The notes below the pieces were generated by a model. It saw nothing but the letters and a program-made list of their open reading frames with translations. It had not been told where the DNA came from and made no database searches. A program made the position numbers and the translations under genes. Positions 45,192-53,817 of a DNA stretch of 64,000 nt are shown in pieces (within the stretch, counting starts at the first letter, position 1; the number at the start of each line of letters is the position of its first letter). This DNA comes from Rhizobiaceae bacterium (GTDB taxonomy: Bacteria > Pseudomonadota > Alphaproteobacteria > Rhizobiales > Rhizobiaceae). The stretch spans positions 1 to 64,000 of the forward strand of contig JABABQ010000068.1 of the NCBI GenBank assembly GCA_014238155.1. Reading direction: 5' to 3'.

Positions 45192-45468
45192 GGTTTAAAT
45201 GGAACCATTCTGAAGGAGCGCTTTTGTGACAGAACCAAGTAAAGGATCGCCGGTCGTATCGGGGATACGTCCAAGAGACTTTGCGCCGGTCATGGCGCAA
45301 AAGCGTCCTTCCCGAAGGGTTTGCGATTGGCGGACGCCCCCATTTGTTGAAGCGAGGGCCGAGCCACCCTTGCCCGATGCGAGGGCATCGCGCTGCGTGC
45401 GTCTCAACTCTGGATCATCTCGCCAATCACAAACAGAATTAGCTCCATTTAATCCTGAGCGGCTCTAG
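45179..45468. mobile_element. MITE-like element, ~290 bp
   Basis: The ends are inverted repeats of about 34 bp: CTAGAGCCGTTCAGGTTTAA continuing to ATTCTG (45179-45212), against 45434-45468, which on the minus strand reads CTAGAGCCGCTCAGGATTAA and also continues to ATTCTG. A nested pair (GTTTGCGATTGGCG at 45319-45332 and CGCCAATCACAAAC at 45421-45434) lies inside. Open frames of 70-80 codons occur on both strands but resemble no transposase. Short solo copies of the end sequence lie elsewhere in the window. The right end supplies the stop codon of the cyclase gene. Confidence 0.65.
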
Positions 45469-46727
45469 TTCAATAACACGGCGTCCTCACTGGTGTTCAT
45501 CGAAGTATCAGTAATCGCTGCTGTGACTTCATTATACGCAAACAATTCAGTTTTTCCGGCCACGCCTTTCAACTGATATTTACCGATGCTCGTCCAATCT
45601 TCAGGTTGCAGATTGGCGACTTCCCTGGTTGCAAGTGCTTTCGCATCAACGGCTTTTGTCAACGTTTCAATACGCTCAACTTCATTGATTGTCGGGCCAA
45701 CTACCGAGAAAGACAGGCGCGAGGCGACGCCAATGTTACCAAACATAACCTTGCCGGTGTTCAATCCTATTCCGAAATCAAATTCCGTCATTCCTTGCGT
45801 TCTTCTGCGCTCATTTGTCTCTCGCACGCATTGCATCGAACGTTCCATGGCCAACGTCGCACACCGAACCGCCTGAACCATGTCTTCATCGTTTTCAAAC
45901 GGAAAAATCACCAATACGGCATCACCGATAAAGTCCAGAACTTCTCCACCGCATTCAATTGCCGGCCCGGCTGTGCACTCAAAATAATCATTGAGTAGTT
46001 GCAAAAAGTCGTCAGGTGACATCGTATCGGCTAGTTCGGTAGATCGCCTCATATCGGAATACCAGACCACCGCCTGCGTTTCGCGACCGTCACCAAGTTT
46101 GATGGCCCCCTCCAATACCTGCTTGCCAGCATGCTGGCCAAGATAAGTTTCGGTGATGTTGAGGGCAATACGATTTTGAACGACGTTCTTGCAGGCCGCC
46201 GCAAACCGACGTTGAATTTTTTTCAATGTGGCCAGATCATCATCAGAAAATCCACCCGGTCGGTCGCTGGACCACATGACCAGAATTCCACCATTCATCT
46301 TGGTATTGCGCACCTGGCTGTCGCTGAATGCCGTGGAAATCAACATATAGTCTGTGTGCCCCAGCTCGATCAGCTCTTCCAATATGGCAAAGTCGACCAT
46401 CTTGTTTGGGCCATCGAGATTGCGTCGAAGCGTATCGAGGTTGTTTTCGATTACGAAGTGCATGGGGCTGCTCAGCCACTCGTCTGAAATGTCATCTTGA
46501 TGTGCAAACTGGTTGAACTTGGTTTCCTGACCGCGACTCCATAATACGGTTTCGGCCTGAAAAAGAGGATGCAGGGTCGGCCACATCAGTCGACAGCGAC
46601 TGAGCGGGACCCCCGCTGCGGTCAAACGAAGGCATACCTGCGTAAACAGATCAACGATATCGGGCTGCGCTAACGCCTGATCAATTAGCCATTCGCCGAT
46701 TTCTGTAATGAGAGTGTTGCGGTTCAT
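45465..46727 (-). CDS. Class III adenylate/guanylate cyclase
   Basis: A 420-residue cytoplasmic protein. The N-terminal ~210 residues look like a sensory (GAF-like) region. The cyclase domain spans about residues 215-385: VVWYSDMRRSTELADTM (first metal-binding Asp), GEVLDFIGDAVLVIFPF (second metal site), and FGIGLNTGKVMFGNIGVASR then VVGPTINEVERIE. Such soluble cyclases are numerous in Hyphomicrobiales. ATG 46727 follows GGAAAG. The TAG stop is part of the CTAG end of the MITE-like element, so the original C-terminus may have been altered by the insertion. Confidence 0.88.
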   Translation of the reverse strand: MNRNTLITEIGEWLIDQALAQPDIVDLFTQVCLRLTAAGVPLSRCRLMWPTLHPLFQAETVLWSRGQETKFNQFAHQDDISDEWLSSPMHFVIENNLDTLRRNLDGPNKMVDFAILEELIELGHTDYMLISTAFSDSQVRNTKMNGGILVMWSSDRPGGFSDDDLATLKKIQRRFAAACKNVVQNRIALNITETYLGQHAGKQVLEGAIKLGDGRETQAVVWYSDMRRSTELADTMSPDDFLQLLNDYFECTAGPAIECGGEVLDFIGDAVLVIFPFENDEDMVQAVRCATLAMERSMQCVRETNERRRTQGMTEFDFGIGLNTGKVMFGNIGVASRLSFSVVGPTINEVERIETLTKAVDAKALATREVANLQPEDWTSIGKYQLKGVAGKTELFAYNEVTAAITDTSMNTSEDAVLLN

Positions 46728-46802
46728 AGTATCTTTCCAACTGTGGCCCGCCCCTATGTCGGGACGAGACAGGCATTTTTCAAGACACAAATTGTTAAAC
46801 AG

Positions 46803-47621
46803 TCAGGCTTGGGCGGCGAGTTGTTCGGCGCGCATTCGCCGTACTTCTTGCCGCTTCAGCAAGACCGAGGCAATGATCACGCCACTGGCCACCGCTGCCA
46901 CCAATATCGCACATACAGCATTGATCTCAGGAGTTACGCCAAGCCGGACCTGGCTGAAGATTTTCATCGGTAGGGTGGTGGCACCCGGCCCCGAATTGAA
47001 CTGCGCAATGACAAGGTCATCCAGCGATAAGGTGAAGGCAAGCATCCATCCGGCAAATATCGACGGTGCAATGATTGGCAAGGTTATCTGGACGAAAGCT
47101 CGGGCCGGTGTTGCCCCCAGGTCCAGCGCAGCTTCTTCAAGCGACCTGTCAAAACTGATCAATCTCGACTGAACAACGACCGCAACAAAACACATAGAAA
47201 ACGTGATGTGAGCCAGAATAACGGTAACTATGCCGCGATCCATGCCCATGGAAACAAACAGCAATAATAAGCTAAGGCCAGTAATGACCTCAGGCATGAC
47301 CAAGGGTGCATAGATCATGCCGGAAAATAAGAACCGCCCTTTGAAAACGTTGTACCGCACCAGCGCCAGTGCTGCCATCGTTCCCAAAACGGTCGCAATC
47401 GTTGCCGAAATCAAACCAACCCGGATGGTGACCCAGGCAGCATTCATCAAACTCGTATTCTGGAACGCCAGGGCGTACCATTGGGTTGAAAACCCTGCCC
47501 ATACCGTGACCAGTTTGGATGCATTAAAGGAGTAAATTATCAATATGATGATTGGGATATACAAAAAGGCAAAACCCAACACGACAGACGAAATATTAAA
47601 CGGTGACCAGGATCTGTTCAT
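46803..47621 (-). CDS. potI: Putrescine ABC transporter permease PotI
   Basis: A 272-residue six-helix permease. The EAA loop SRLISFDRSLEEAALDLGAT near residue 151 contacts the ATPase. It is the last gene of the pot operon and overlaps potH by four bases (ATGA). With PotH it forms the membrane channel. Confidence 0.92.
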   Translation of the reverse strand: MNRSWSPFNISSVVLGFAFLYIPIIILIIYSFNASKLVTVWAGFSTQWYALAFQNTSLMNAAWVTIRVGLISATIATVLGTMAALALVRYNVFKGRFLFSGMIYAPLVMPEVITGLSLLLLFVSMGMDRGIVTVILAHITFSMCFVAVVVQSRLISFDRSLEEAALDLGATPARAFVQITLPIIAPSIFAGWMLAFTLSLDDLVIAQFNSGPGATTLPMKIFSQVRLGVTPEINAVCAILVAAVASGVIIASVLLKRQEVRRMRAEQLAAQA

Positions 47622-48529
47622 TGTTCCCGCTCCTTGGCTCTACCTTCACTGCGTTGGAACAGCATGATGGGCACAATCAGGATCAGCAACAGGATAACTG
47701 CTACTGCTGACGACACCGGCCAATCACGATTCTGGAAGAACTCATCATACAAAGTCCGCCCGATCATCAATGTGTCTGACCCTCCCAATAGGGAGGGAAT
47801 CACAAATTCTCCAACAGTAGGAATAAAAACCAAAAAACATCCGGCTATGACGCCGGGCAGCGACAGGGGCCAGGTTACTTTCCAAAACGCCTGACGATTG
47901 GTGCAGCCAAGGTCATTTGCAGCTTCAAGCAGAGACACATCCTGTTTTTCAAGGTTTGCATAAAGCGGCAGCACCATGAAGGGCAAATAGGAATAGACGA
48001 TACCAATATAGACAGCGATATTTGTGTTGAGGATCGTCAGTGGTTCGCCAATGACACCAAGCCAGAGCAAAAACTGGTTCAGCAACCCCTCCTTTTTTAA
48101 AATGCCAATCCATGCATAAACGCGTATCAAAAACGACGTCCAAAACGGCAAAATGACCAACATCAAAAGAGTTGGTCTCCAGGCACGGGGAGCGCGGGCC
48201 ATGCCATAGGCCAACGGGTATCCGATGAGCAGCGTCAGGCTGGTGGCTATGATGGCAATCCTCAGGCTCGAAAGATAGCTTTTCCAATACAACGAGTCTT
48301 CCATGATGAAGATGTAATTGGAGATTGAAAACTGTCGTATGTCTTCCCACCAACCTGGTGGACCGTCCCAAAAGTCCATCGCCGGCAGATAGGGTGGCTG
48401 AGCAATTGCCGGTTCCGAAACCGACAATTTGACGACCATTAAAAACGGCGCCAGAAACAGCAGCAACAACCAGAAATATGGAACCCAGATTGTGCTCCGC
48501 GCGGCGATGGACTGAAGCACCCGCTTCAT
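47618..48529 (-). CDS. potH: Putrescine ABC transporter permease PotH
   Basis: A 303-residue permease with six helices after a short N-terminus. ILPFWTSFLIRVYAWIGILK near residue 126 and the EAA loop DVSLLEAANDLGCTNRQAFW near 196 are typical of PotB/PotH. It overlaps potI at its 3' end and the small membrane-protein gene at its 5' end, four bases each. Confidence 0.93.
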   Translation of the reverse strand: MKRVLQSIAARSTIWVPYFWLLLLFLAPFLMVVKLSVSEPAIAQPPYLPAMDFWDGPPGWWEDIRQFSISNYIFIMEDSLYWKSYLSSLRIAIIATSLTLLIGYPLAYGMARAPRAWRPTLLMLVILPFWTSFLIRVYAWIGILKKEGLLNQFLLWLGVIGEPLTILNTNIAVYIGIVYSYLPFMVLPLYANLEKQDVSLLEAANDLGCTNRQAFWKVTWPLSLPGVIAGCFLVFIPTVGEFVIPSLLGGSDTLMIGRTLYDEFFQNRDWPVSSAVAVILLLILIVPIMLFQRSEGRAKEREQ

Positions 48530-48939
48530 TTGGTTTCATCCTGCAACCAGACGCGGCCGGATATCGCACCGAATAAATATATCAGAACCATCAGCCCTCC
48601 AACCACCAGAAGAGCCATTACAGGCAGTGTCAAAGACAGGACAGCAAACATCGCAATGCCAACGAGTGCTGCCCGAAAAGAGCTGCCCTTTAGCACCGGA
48701 GATTGACCGCGCAAGCTCGCTGCAAACCGAACAATCCCTCCAATCACATGCACCATTATTGCCATCCAGCCGAGGAACGGAATCGCCAACGGCTTGTGCC
48801 AGAGTGCCAATGGTACGAATACAACCATGGTCAGTACGACAATGGGAAACATGTCAGTTTGTCGGAAAAACGCCGTTCGCTCCCGGCCGCGTTCTGCGCG
48901 TTGTTTGGGATCAAGCGGGTCAAAATTCTCCATCTGCAT
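48526..48939 (-). CDS. Unknown four-helix membrane protein inside the pot operon
   Basis: A 137-residue basic protein with four hydrophobic segments (about residues 31-46, 52-70, 86-104 and 106-126). Its hydrophilic N-terminus reads MQMENFDPLDPKQRAERGRE. It sits between potG and potH, overlapping potG by one base (TGATG) and potH by four (ATGA), so it is made together with them. Standard putrescine systems have four genes and no such subunit. I do not recognise the family; an accessory or assembly role is inference. Confidence 0.75.
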   Translation of the reverse strand: MQMENFDPLDPKQRAERGRERTAFFRQTDMFPIVVLTMVVFVPLALWHKPLAIPFLGWMAIMVHVIGGIVRFAASLRGQSPVLKGSSFRAALVGIAMFAVLSLTLPVMALLVVGGLMVLIYLFGAISGRVWLQDETK

Positions 48940-50078
48940 CAGGACGCCAGGACCAAAGCTGCGTCCGGTTCAAACGACAACCAAACCTGATCTTCCCAGG
49001 TAATATCGCGTGTTTCAGCAACGGTCCGGTTGAGCACAGAAACTTTGGCAAAATCTCCACTGTCCAGCTTGACCTTGTAAATCGTTAAGTCCCCCAGATA
49101 GGCGATATCCCAGACTTCACCGGGCAGGCAATTTTCTTCCCCCGGCTTTTGAAGTCCAATTAACAGCTTCTCTGGTCGTGCAGCCATCCAGACCTTGTCT
49201 CCAGTTGAACCACTGCCGGTGTGATTTACCTTCAACACATTTCCAGATGGCGTGGCGAGGGTAACCTGGTCGTTGGATATCTTATCAATCGTCGCTTCCA
49301 CCAAATTGATATTACCCAGAAAATCAGCCACATAGCGGTTATTGGGACGCTCATACATTTGTATGGGCGGGTCGACCTGGACTATCTTGCCATGCTCCAT
49401 TACTGCAATCCGGTCGGCGACAGTCATGGCCTCTTCCTGATCGTGGGTAACAATCATAAACGTGATGCCGAGGCTTTCCTGAAGATCTACCAACTCAAAC
49501 TGGGTTTCTTCGCGCAGTTTTCGGTCAAGCGCTCCCAATGGTTCATCCAGCAACAGCAATTTCGGTTGTTTTGCCAGTGATCGGGCAAGCGCCACCCGTT
49601 GCCGTTGCCCACCGGACAATTGATCGGGTTTACGGCTGGCAAAATCCTGCATTTTTACAAGGCTCAGCATTTCAGCAACCCGGTCGGCAATTTCAGCCTT
49701 TGGCATGCCTTCCTGTTTAAGGCCAAATGCAATGTTCTTTTCAACGTTCATATGCGGAAACAAGGCATATGATTGAAACATCATATTGACTGGCCGTTGG
49801 TAGGGAGGCGTCGAGGACAGGTCCTCTCCAGCAAGATAGACCGCCCCTTCGGTTATTTGTTCAAACCCCGCAAGCATGCGCATCAACGTGGTCTTGCCAC
49901 AGCCAGACGGGCCAAGCAGCGCAAAAAATTCACGCTCATAAATCGACAGCGATAGATTATCCACCGCAGTCACCGCGCCGTAGCGCTTGGTCACATTGCG
50001 AAATTCAATAAACGGTTTGGCCTCAGCATCTTCCCACGGCTGATATGCGCGACGCTGCTGGCTGGATTTCACATTCAT
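48939..50078 (-). CDS. potG: Putrescine ABC transporter ATPase PotG
   Basis: A 379-residue ATPase. Walker A GPSGCGKTTLMRML (about residues 56-69), Q-loop MFQSYALFPHM, signature LSGGQRQRVALARSLAKQ (about 154-171), Walker B LLLDEPLGALD and switch TFMIVTHDQEEAM are all intact. A C-terminal TOBE domain covers about residues 280-375. It follows potF after a hairpin. Confidence 0.94.
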   Translation of the reverse strand: MNVKSSQQRRAYQPWEDAEAKPFIEFRNVTKRYGAVTAVDNLSLSIYEREFFALLGPSGCGKTTLMRMLAGFEQITEGAVYLAGEDLSSTPPYQRPVNMMFQSYALFPHMNVEKNIAFGLKQEGMPKAEIADRVAEMLSLVKMQDFASRKPDQLSGGQRQRVALARSLAKQPKLLLLDEPLGALDRKLREETQFELVDLQESLGITFMIVTHDQEEAMTVADRIAVMEHGKIVQVDPPIQMYERPNNRYVADFLGNINLVEATIDKISNDQVTLATPSGNVLKVNHTGSGSTGDKVWMAARPEKLLIGLQKPGEENCLPGEVWDIAYLGDLTIYKVKLDSGDFAKVSVLNRTVAETRDITWEDQVWLSFEPDAALVLAS

Positions 50079-50097
50079 GAAATTTATATCCGATTGC

Positions 50098-50123
50098 CAA
50101 AGGGCCGTTCACACGGCCCTTTG
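50098..50123 (-). terminator. Hairpin between potF and potG
   Basis: CAAAGGGCCGT and ACGGCCCTTTG form eleven perfect pairs around a four-base loop. No long T-run follows on the minus strand, so it more likely attenuates or protects the potF mRNA end, keeping binding protein in excess. Confidence 0.7.
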
Positions 50124-50144
50124 ATTTTATGATGATGACTTGGG

Positions 50145-51236
50145 CTACTGACCAGTTTTAATTCTGGTCCATTCACGGTTCACCAGACGCTGATTACGAG
50201 CACCCCAGGGAGTCGTGACATACAATTTGGCCAGAGTTTCTGCGTCCGGATAGATCGCCGGATCTTCAACAACGTCTTTGTCCAACAGCGCCGTCGAGGC
50301 TTGATTTCCGTTGGCGTAATAAACGTAGTTGGAGGCTTTTGCGATGACATCAGGCCGCATTATGTAGTTCAGGAATTCATGAGCTTCATCAACATTGTTT
50401 GCATCAGACGGAATTGCCATCTGATCAAACCACATCAATGCTCCCTGCTCGGGTATTGAATAACCGACTTCGACCCCGGCATCAGCCTCAGCAGCGCGAT
50501 CACGGGCCTGAAATATATCGCCTGACCAACCGACGGCCAGACAAATGTCTCCATTGGCCAATCCATTGATATATTCTGATGAATGAAACTTTTGAACACT
50601 TGATCGAACCGTCTGCAACAGGGCAGCCGCCTGTTTCAACTCATCGGCATCTTTGCTGTCTGGATTTTTGCCCAAATAATTCAACGCGGCCGGGATAATT
50701 TCTGCTGGTGCATCAAGAACATGGATTCCACAATCCTGCAGTTTCGCAAGTTTTTCCGGGTCAAAAAAGACGTCCCAAGAGGTAATTTCGCCCCCCAAAC
50801 GCTCTTTTACTGCCTTGACGTTGTAGCCGATGCCGGTCGTGCCCCACATATAGTTGATCGAGTGTTTTTGACCCGGATCATAGGCATCCGTACGCCTTTG
50901 AATTTCCGCCCACAAATGCTTGGCGTTCGGCAATTTGCTCATGTCCAGCGGCTGGAACACGCCGGCCTGGATCTGACGCGCCAAAAAAGTACCGGAAGGT
51001 ACAACCACATCATAGCCGGTACCGCCAGCCAATAGCTTGGTTTCCAAAATCTCGTTGGAGTCAAACACGTCGTAGACAATCTTGATGCCTGTTTCTTTGG
51101 TGAACTCACCCAGAATGCTTTCGTCGATATAGTCAGACCAGTTATAGACATTAACGACCCGTTCCTGGGCCTGCGCAACGCAGGTTAGTGCCACTGCAAT
51201 CGCAGGCAGCACCATGGATTTGGCTAAAAATTTCAT
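50145..51236 (-). CDS. potF: Putrescine-binding periplasmic protein
   Basis: A 363-residue binding protein with a Sec signal, MKFLAKSMVLPAIAVALTCV, cut near AQA-Q. The mature start VVNVYNWSDYIDESILGEF and VYDVFDSNEILETKLLAGGT (about residues 54-73) are typical of PotF/PotD. ATG 51236 follows GGGAG. It heads the transporter genes and lies 140 bp after a gamma-glutamylpolyamine synthetase gene, linking uptake to breakdown. Confidence 0.93.
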   Translation of the reverse strand: MKFLAKSMVLPAIAVALTCVAQAQERVVNVYNWSDYIDESILGEFTKETGIKIVYDVFDSNEILETKLLAGGTGYDVVVPSGTFLARQIQAGVFQPLDMSKLPNAKHLWAEIQRRTDAYDPGQKHSINYMWGTTGIGYNVKAVKERLGGEITSWDVFFDPEKLAKLQDCGIHVLDAPAEIIPAALNYLGKNPDSKDADELKQAAALLQTVRSSVQKFHSSEYINGLANGDICLAVGWSGDIFQARDRAAEADAGVEVGYSIPEQGALMWFDQMAIPSDANNVDEAHEFLNYIMRPDVIAKASNYVYYANGNQASTALLDKDVVEDPAIYPDAETLAKLYVTTPWGARNQRLVNREWTRIKTGQ

Positions 51237-51329
51237 TGATTTACTCCCGATTATCAATTTTTTTGTGGTTATTTAACACGTCCGATTTGGACATTAGGTC
51301 ACAGCAACGGCGATTGGCAAACAGAAATC

Positions 51330-51384
51330 CTGCTACAAGACTGCTACAGGCCTGCCACGGGCCTGCTACGGGTTTGCTACAAGA
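51330..51384. repeat. 11-bp tandem repeat at the 3' end of the puuA-like gene
   Basis: Five units on the plus strand: CTGCTACAAGA, CTGCTACAGGC, CTGCCACGGGC, CTGCTACGGGT, TTGCTACAAGA. The fifth unit contains the TAG stop of the minus-strand gene, and the others follow it in the gap before potF. An 11-bp period places each unit on the same face of the helix. Confidence 0.85.
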
Positions 51385-52759
51385 ATGTGCGCCTTTCCAG
51401 GGGAGAAATGTCATCGCGGAAACCGTCGATTTCCGCCTGCTTTATACCTGCAAGATTATCTCGCATCATCTGGCCCAAGGCGCGCGCCGCAAATTTGCTG
51501 TTTCGAAAAGCTTTCAAAGCTGCAGTTTGAGAGTTTGGCAAACCTTCGCCGCGATTTGGCGTGGCGTCATCATAGGCATTTCCGATCAACTCCGGTGGTG
51601 GTTGCTGCTCTGTCTCGAGGCCTTCGATTATACCTTGCAGGATTGTTGCCAAAACCAGATAGGGGTTCGCATCGGCTCCGGATACGCGGTGTTCAAGGCG
51701 CTTGGCAATATCCGGTGCTGCAGGTAGCCGCACGGAAACGGATCTGTTATTTGCTCCCCAATTCACCCGGGTCGGAGCATAGGAACCCGGTGCCATCCGG
51801 CGAAATCCGTTGTGAGTGTTCACAAAAACCAACGCCATTTCCTGCATACTGCTCAACAGACCAGCAACCGCGTGGCGCAGCCGATTATCCCCTACCTCTC
51901 CTGAAAAGATGTTCTTGCCCTGGGCATCCAGAATGCTGGCATGGACGTGCATACCGTTGCCAGGCTGTCCAATGACTGGTTTGGCCATAAACGTAGCATC
52001 GAGCCCATTCAGTCGCGCGCATTCTCTAACTATGCGTTTTAGAAGGATGACATCATCGGCAGCTTTGAGTGCGTCAGCGCGATGGTTCAAATTTACCTCA
52101 TACTGACCGGGGCCGGCTTCTTTAACAATTGTATCCACCGGCAAGTCCGCCCATTTCGCTGCAGTGCGAATGTCAGCGAAAACGTCGGCCTTCTCGGCGA
52201 GCGCATCCAACCCATACATAAATTGGGCGTCGGGTGTTTCGCCGTGGGAGGCCATTTCGAAGGCCTCACCAGAGCTTGCCGGCGACCGTAAGAGGTGGAA
52301 TTCCAATTCAAATGCACAAACCGCCGACATGCCCAGGGCTGATAGACGGTCGATCACCTGTACCAGCACGCTGCGAGAACAGCCACCAAAATAGCCGTGT
52401 TCCGCAGTTAACGTTTGAAGCAAGACTTGTGCTGTGGTTGCCTCTTTTGCGGTTTCGGCATGACCCGCTTTGCTGGACTTTCCCCAGGGCACCACGCTGA
52501 GCGTCTGTGGAGCCGCAACACAAAACCCATCAAGGTCTCCGCTTGAAATATGCAGACCTGTTTCATCTACTTCATTGCCCCAGACATCCAGACCATGGAG
52601 GGACAGAGGGAAGTTGACCCCATCTGAAAACGCCTTCTTGAGTGCCGATACCGGAGCCCATTTGCCGCGCGCAATTCCATTTGGATCGACCAACACAAGT
52701 TCAACATGCTCAACTTTGGGATGGTTTTTCAAAAAGTCATCAAGGTTCGACACTGACAT
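51377..52759 (-). CDS. puuA: Glutamine-synthetase-family gamma-glutamylpolyamine synthetase
   Basis: A 460-residue GS-fold ligase. The beta-grasp N-terminus has VELVLVDPNGIARGKWAPVS (about residues 20-39). The catalytic part has CAFELEFHLL near 147, KEAGPGQYEVNLNHRAD near 210, GNGMHVHASI near 259 and NRSVSVRLPA near 331. These fit PuuA-type enzymes that attach glutamate to putrescine rather than GlnA. Position upstream of potFGHI supports this. ATG 52759 (a GTG precedes it). A second paralogue lies at 60561. Confidence 0.82.
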   Translation of the reverse strand: MSVSNLDDFLKNHPKVEHVELVLVDPNGIARGKWAPVSALKKAFSDGVNFPLSLHGLDVWGNEVDETGLHISSGDLDGFCVAAPQTLSVVPWGKSSKAGHAETAKEATTAQVLLQTLTAEHGYFGGCSRSVLVQVIDRLSALGMSAVCAFELEFHLLRSPASSGEAFEMASHGETPDAQFMYGLDALAEKADVFADIRTAAKWADLPVDTIVKEAGPGQYEVNLNHRADALKAADDVILLKRIVRECARLNGLDATFMAKPVIGQPGNGMHVHASILDAQGKNIFSGEVGDNRLRHAVAGLLSSMQEMALVFVNTHNGFRRMAPGSYAPTRVNWGANNRSVSVRLPAAPDIAKRLEHRVSGADANPYLVLATILQGIIEGLETEQQPPPELIGNAYDDATPNRGEGLPNSQTAALKAFRNSKFAARALGQMMRDNLAGIKQAEIDGFRDDISPLERRTFL

Positions 52760-52821
52760 CACATGATTTGGGTTCGTTGTGATCCGTCATGGCGCGCATA
52801 CAAGGGCAGAGTCAATTGCAT

Positions 52822-52847
52822 AAAAAAGGCCGCCCGAGGCGGCCTTT
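52822..52847 (-). terminator. Rho-independent terminator of mltB
   Basis: AAAGGCCGCC and GGCGGCCTTT pair perfectly around CGA. On the minus strand it is followed by TTT, giving a six-T run, 19 bases after the mltB stop. Confidence 0.85.
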
Positions 52848-52866
52848 GGTCTTTATGGAGATTGCC

Positions 52867-53679
52867 TCACAGAGAACCGGCAAATTTGGCAATAGCCCGC
52901 TGATAGGCTGAGGAAGCATTCCACTCGTTGAGCACCGCAAAATTGTGTGTCCCAGGTTGGTAGCTCTGTCCCGCCTGCCAGCCATAGGACCTGAGATAGT
53001 TGGCAGTCGAGGCCAACACATCGGGTACGGACCGGATCAAATCACGTTGACCGTTACCATCAAAATCCACACCAAAACGAACATAGTTTTTCGCCATGAA
53101 CTGGGTTTGTCCGATCTCACCATGGCGTGCGCCGCGCATCCGTTTTCGAGAAATCCAGCCCTTGTCAATAATCTTCAGTGCCGCCATCAGGTTGGGTCGG
53201 AAAAAATCTGACCGTCGGCAGTCATGGGTCAGCGAGGCAAGCGACGTGACGATATCGTGTTTGCCGGTAAAACCGCCAAACGCGGTTTCCATTCCCCAGA
53301 TGGTTGCCAATACTTCGCGCTGAACGCCATACTTTCTCTCAACTTTATCAAACAAGCTTCTGTGCCGTTTGAGCTTCGAGAGAGTAGGTCTTTTCAAACC
53401 ACGAGTCTTTTTTGCGTAAAACTTGTTGAAATTCGACTTCGCTCTTTTAAAACTGCGGTTGACCCGGCGGTCGTATTTAATAACGCCGGATGAATATTTG
53501 GTGCCAGCCAGGGCGGATAGACCCCTTTTGCCTATGCCAGCGGCTTTTGCTTCCTTGGCGAAGTCTCGCTTAAAAGCTTCAAAGCCTTTTCCAGAATTGC
53601 TGCAACTTGCTGCCACAGCAGGTGCTGATGACAATCCCGCCAAGATCGCTCCAACAATCAAACTATTCTTACTAAACAT
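52867..53679 (-). CDS. Lytic murein transglycosylase, MltB family
   Basis: A 270-residue periplasmic enzyme that cleaves peptidoglycan strands. ATG 53679 follows GAGG and opens a signal peptide ending AVAA near 24. The catalytic block IWGMETAFGGFTG (about residues 124-136) holds the essential Glu. HGEIGQTQFMAKNYVRFGVD (about 183-202) matches the family-3 motif, with Ala replacing the usual Pro. It lacks the C-terminal PG-binding domain of longer relatives and has its own terminator. Confidence 0.9.
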   Translation of the reverse strand: MFSKNSLIVGAILAGLSSAPAVAASCSNSGKGFEAFKRDFAKEAKAAGIGKRGLSALAGTKYSSGVIKYDRRVNRSFKRAKSNFNKFYAKKTRGLKRPTLSKLKRHRSLFDKVERKYGVQREVLATIWGMETAFGGFTGKHDIVTSLASLTHDCRRSDFFRPNLMAALKIIDKGWISRKRMRGARHGEIGQTQFMAKNYVRFGVDFDGNGQRDLIRSVPDVLASTANYLRSYGWQAGQSYQPGTHNFAVLNEWNASSAYQRAIAKFAGSL

Positions 53680-53787
53680 CCCAACCTCATTGCCCGTGAT
53701 TCCTTTGAAATCATTACAAAGCAAAAGTGAATCAGTGATAAACTCATGCCATTATCAGCATAACATTGTGACATGACAATGGTGGAC

Positions 53788-53815
53788 TAGAGCCGTTCAC
53801 GTTTAAATGGAACCA
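53788..53815. repeat. Dispersed palindromic repeat, full copy
   Basis: TAGAGCCGTTCACGTTTAAA followed by TGGAACCA; the best consensus copy. It ends two bases before the stop codon of the ScfR-like gene. Confidence 0.85.
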
Positions 53816-53817
53816 GA

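Noticed and set aside
45195-45468. Frames of 70-80 codons inside the MITE-like element
   Set aside because: They run through the inverted repeats, have low-complexity composition and no transposase or other family features.
51377-52759. Housekeeping glutamine synthetase (GlnA)
   Set aside because: Length, motif details and position beside potFGHI fit the PuuA-type ligases better; no adenylylation-site region of GlnA type is visible.
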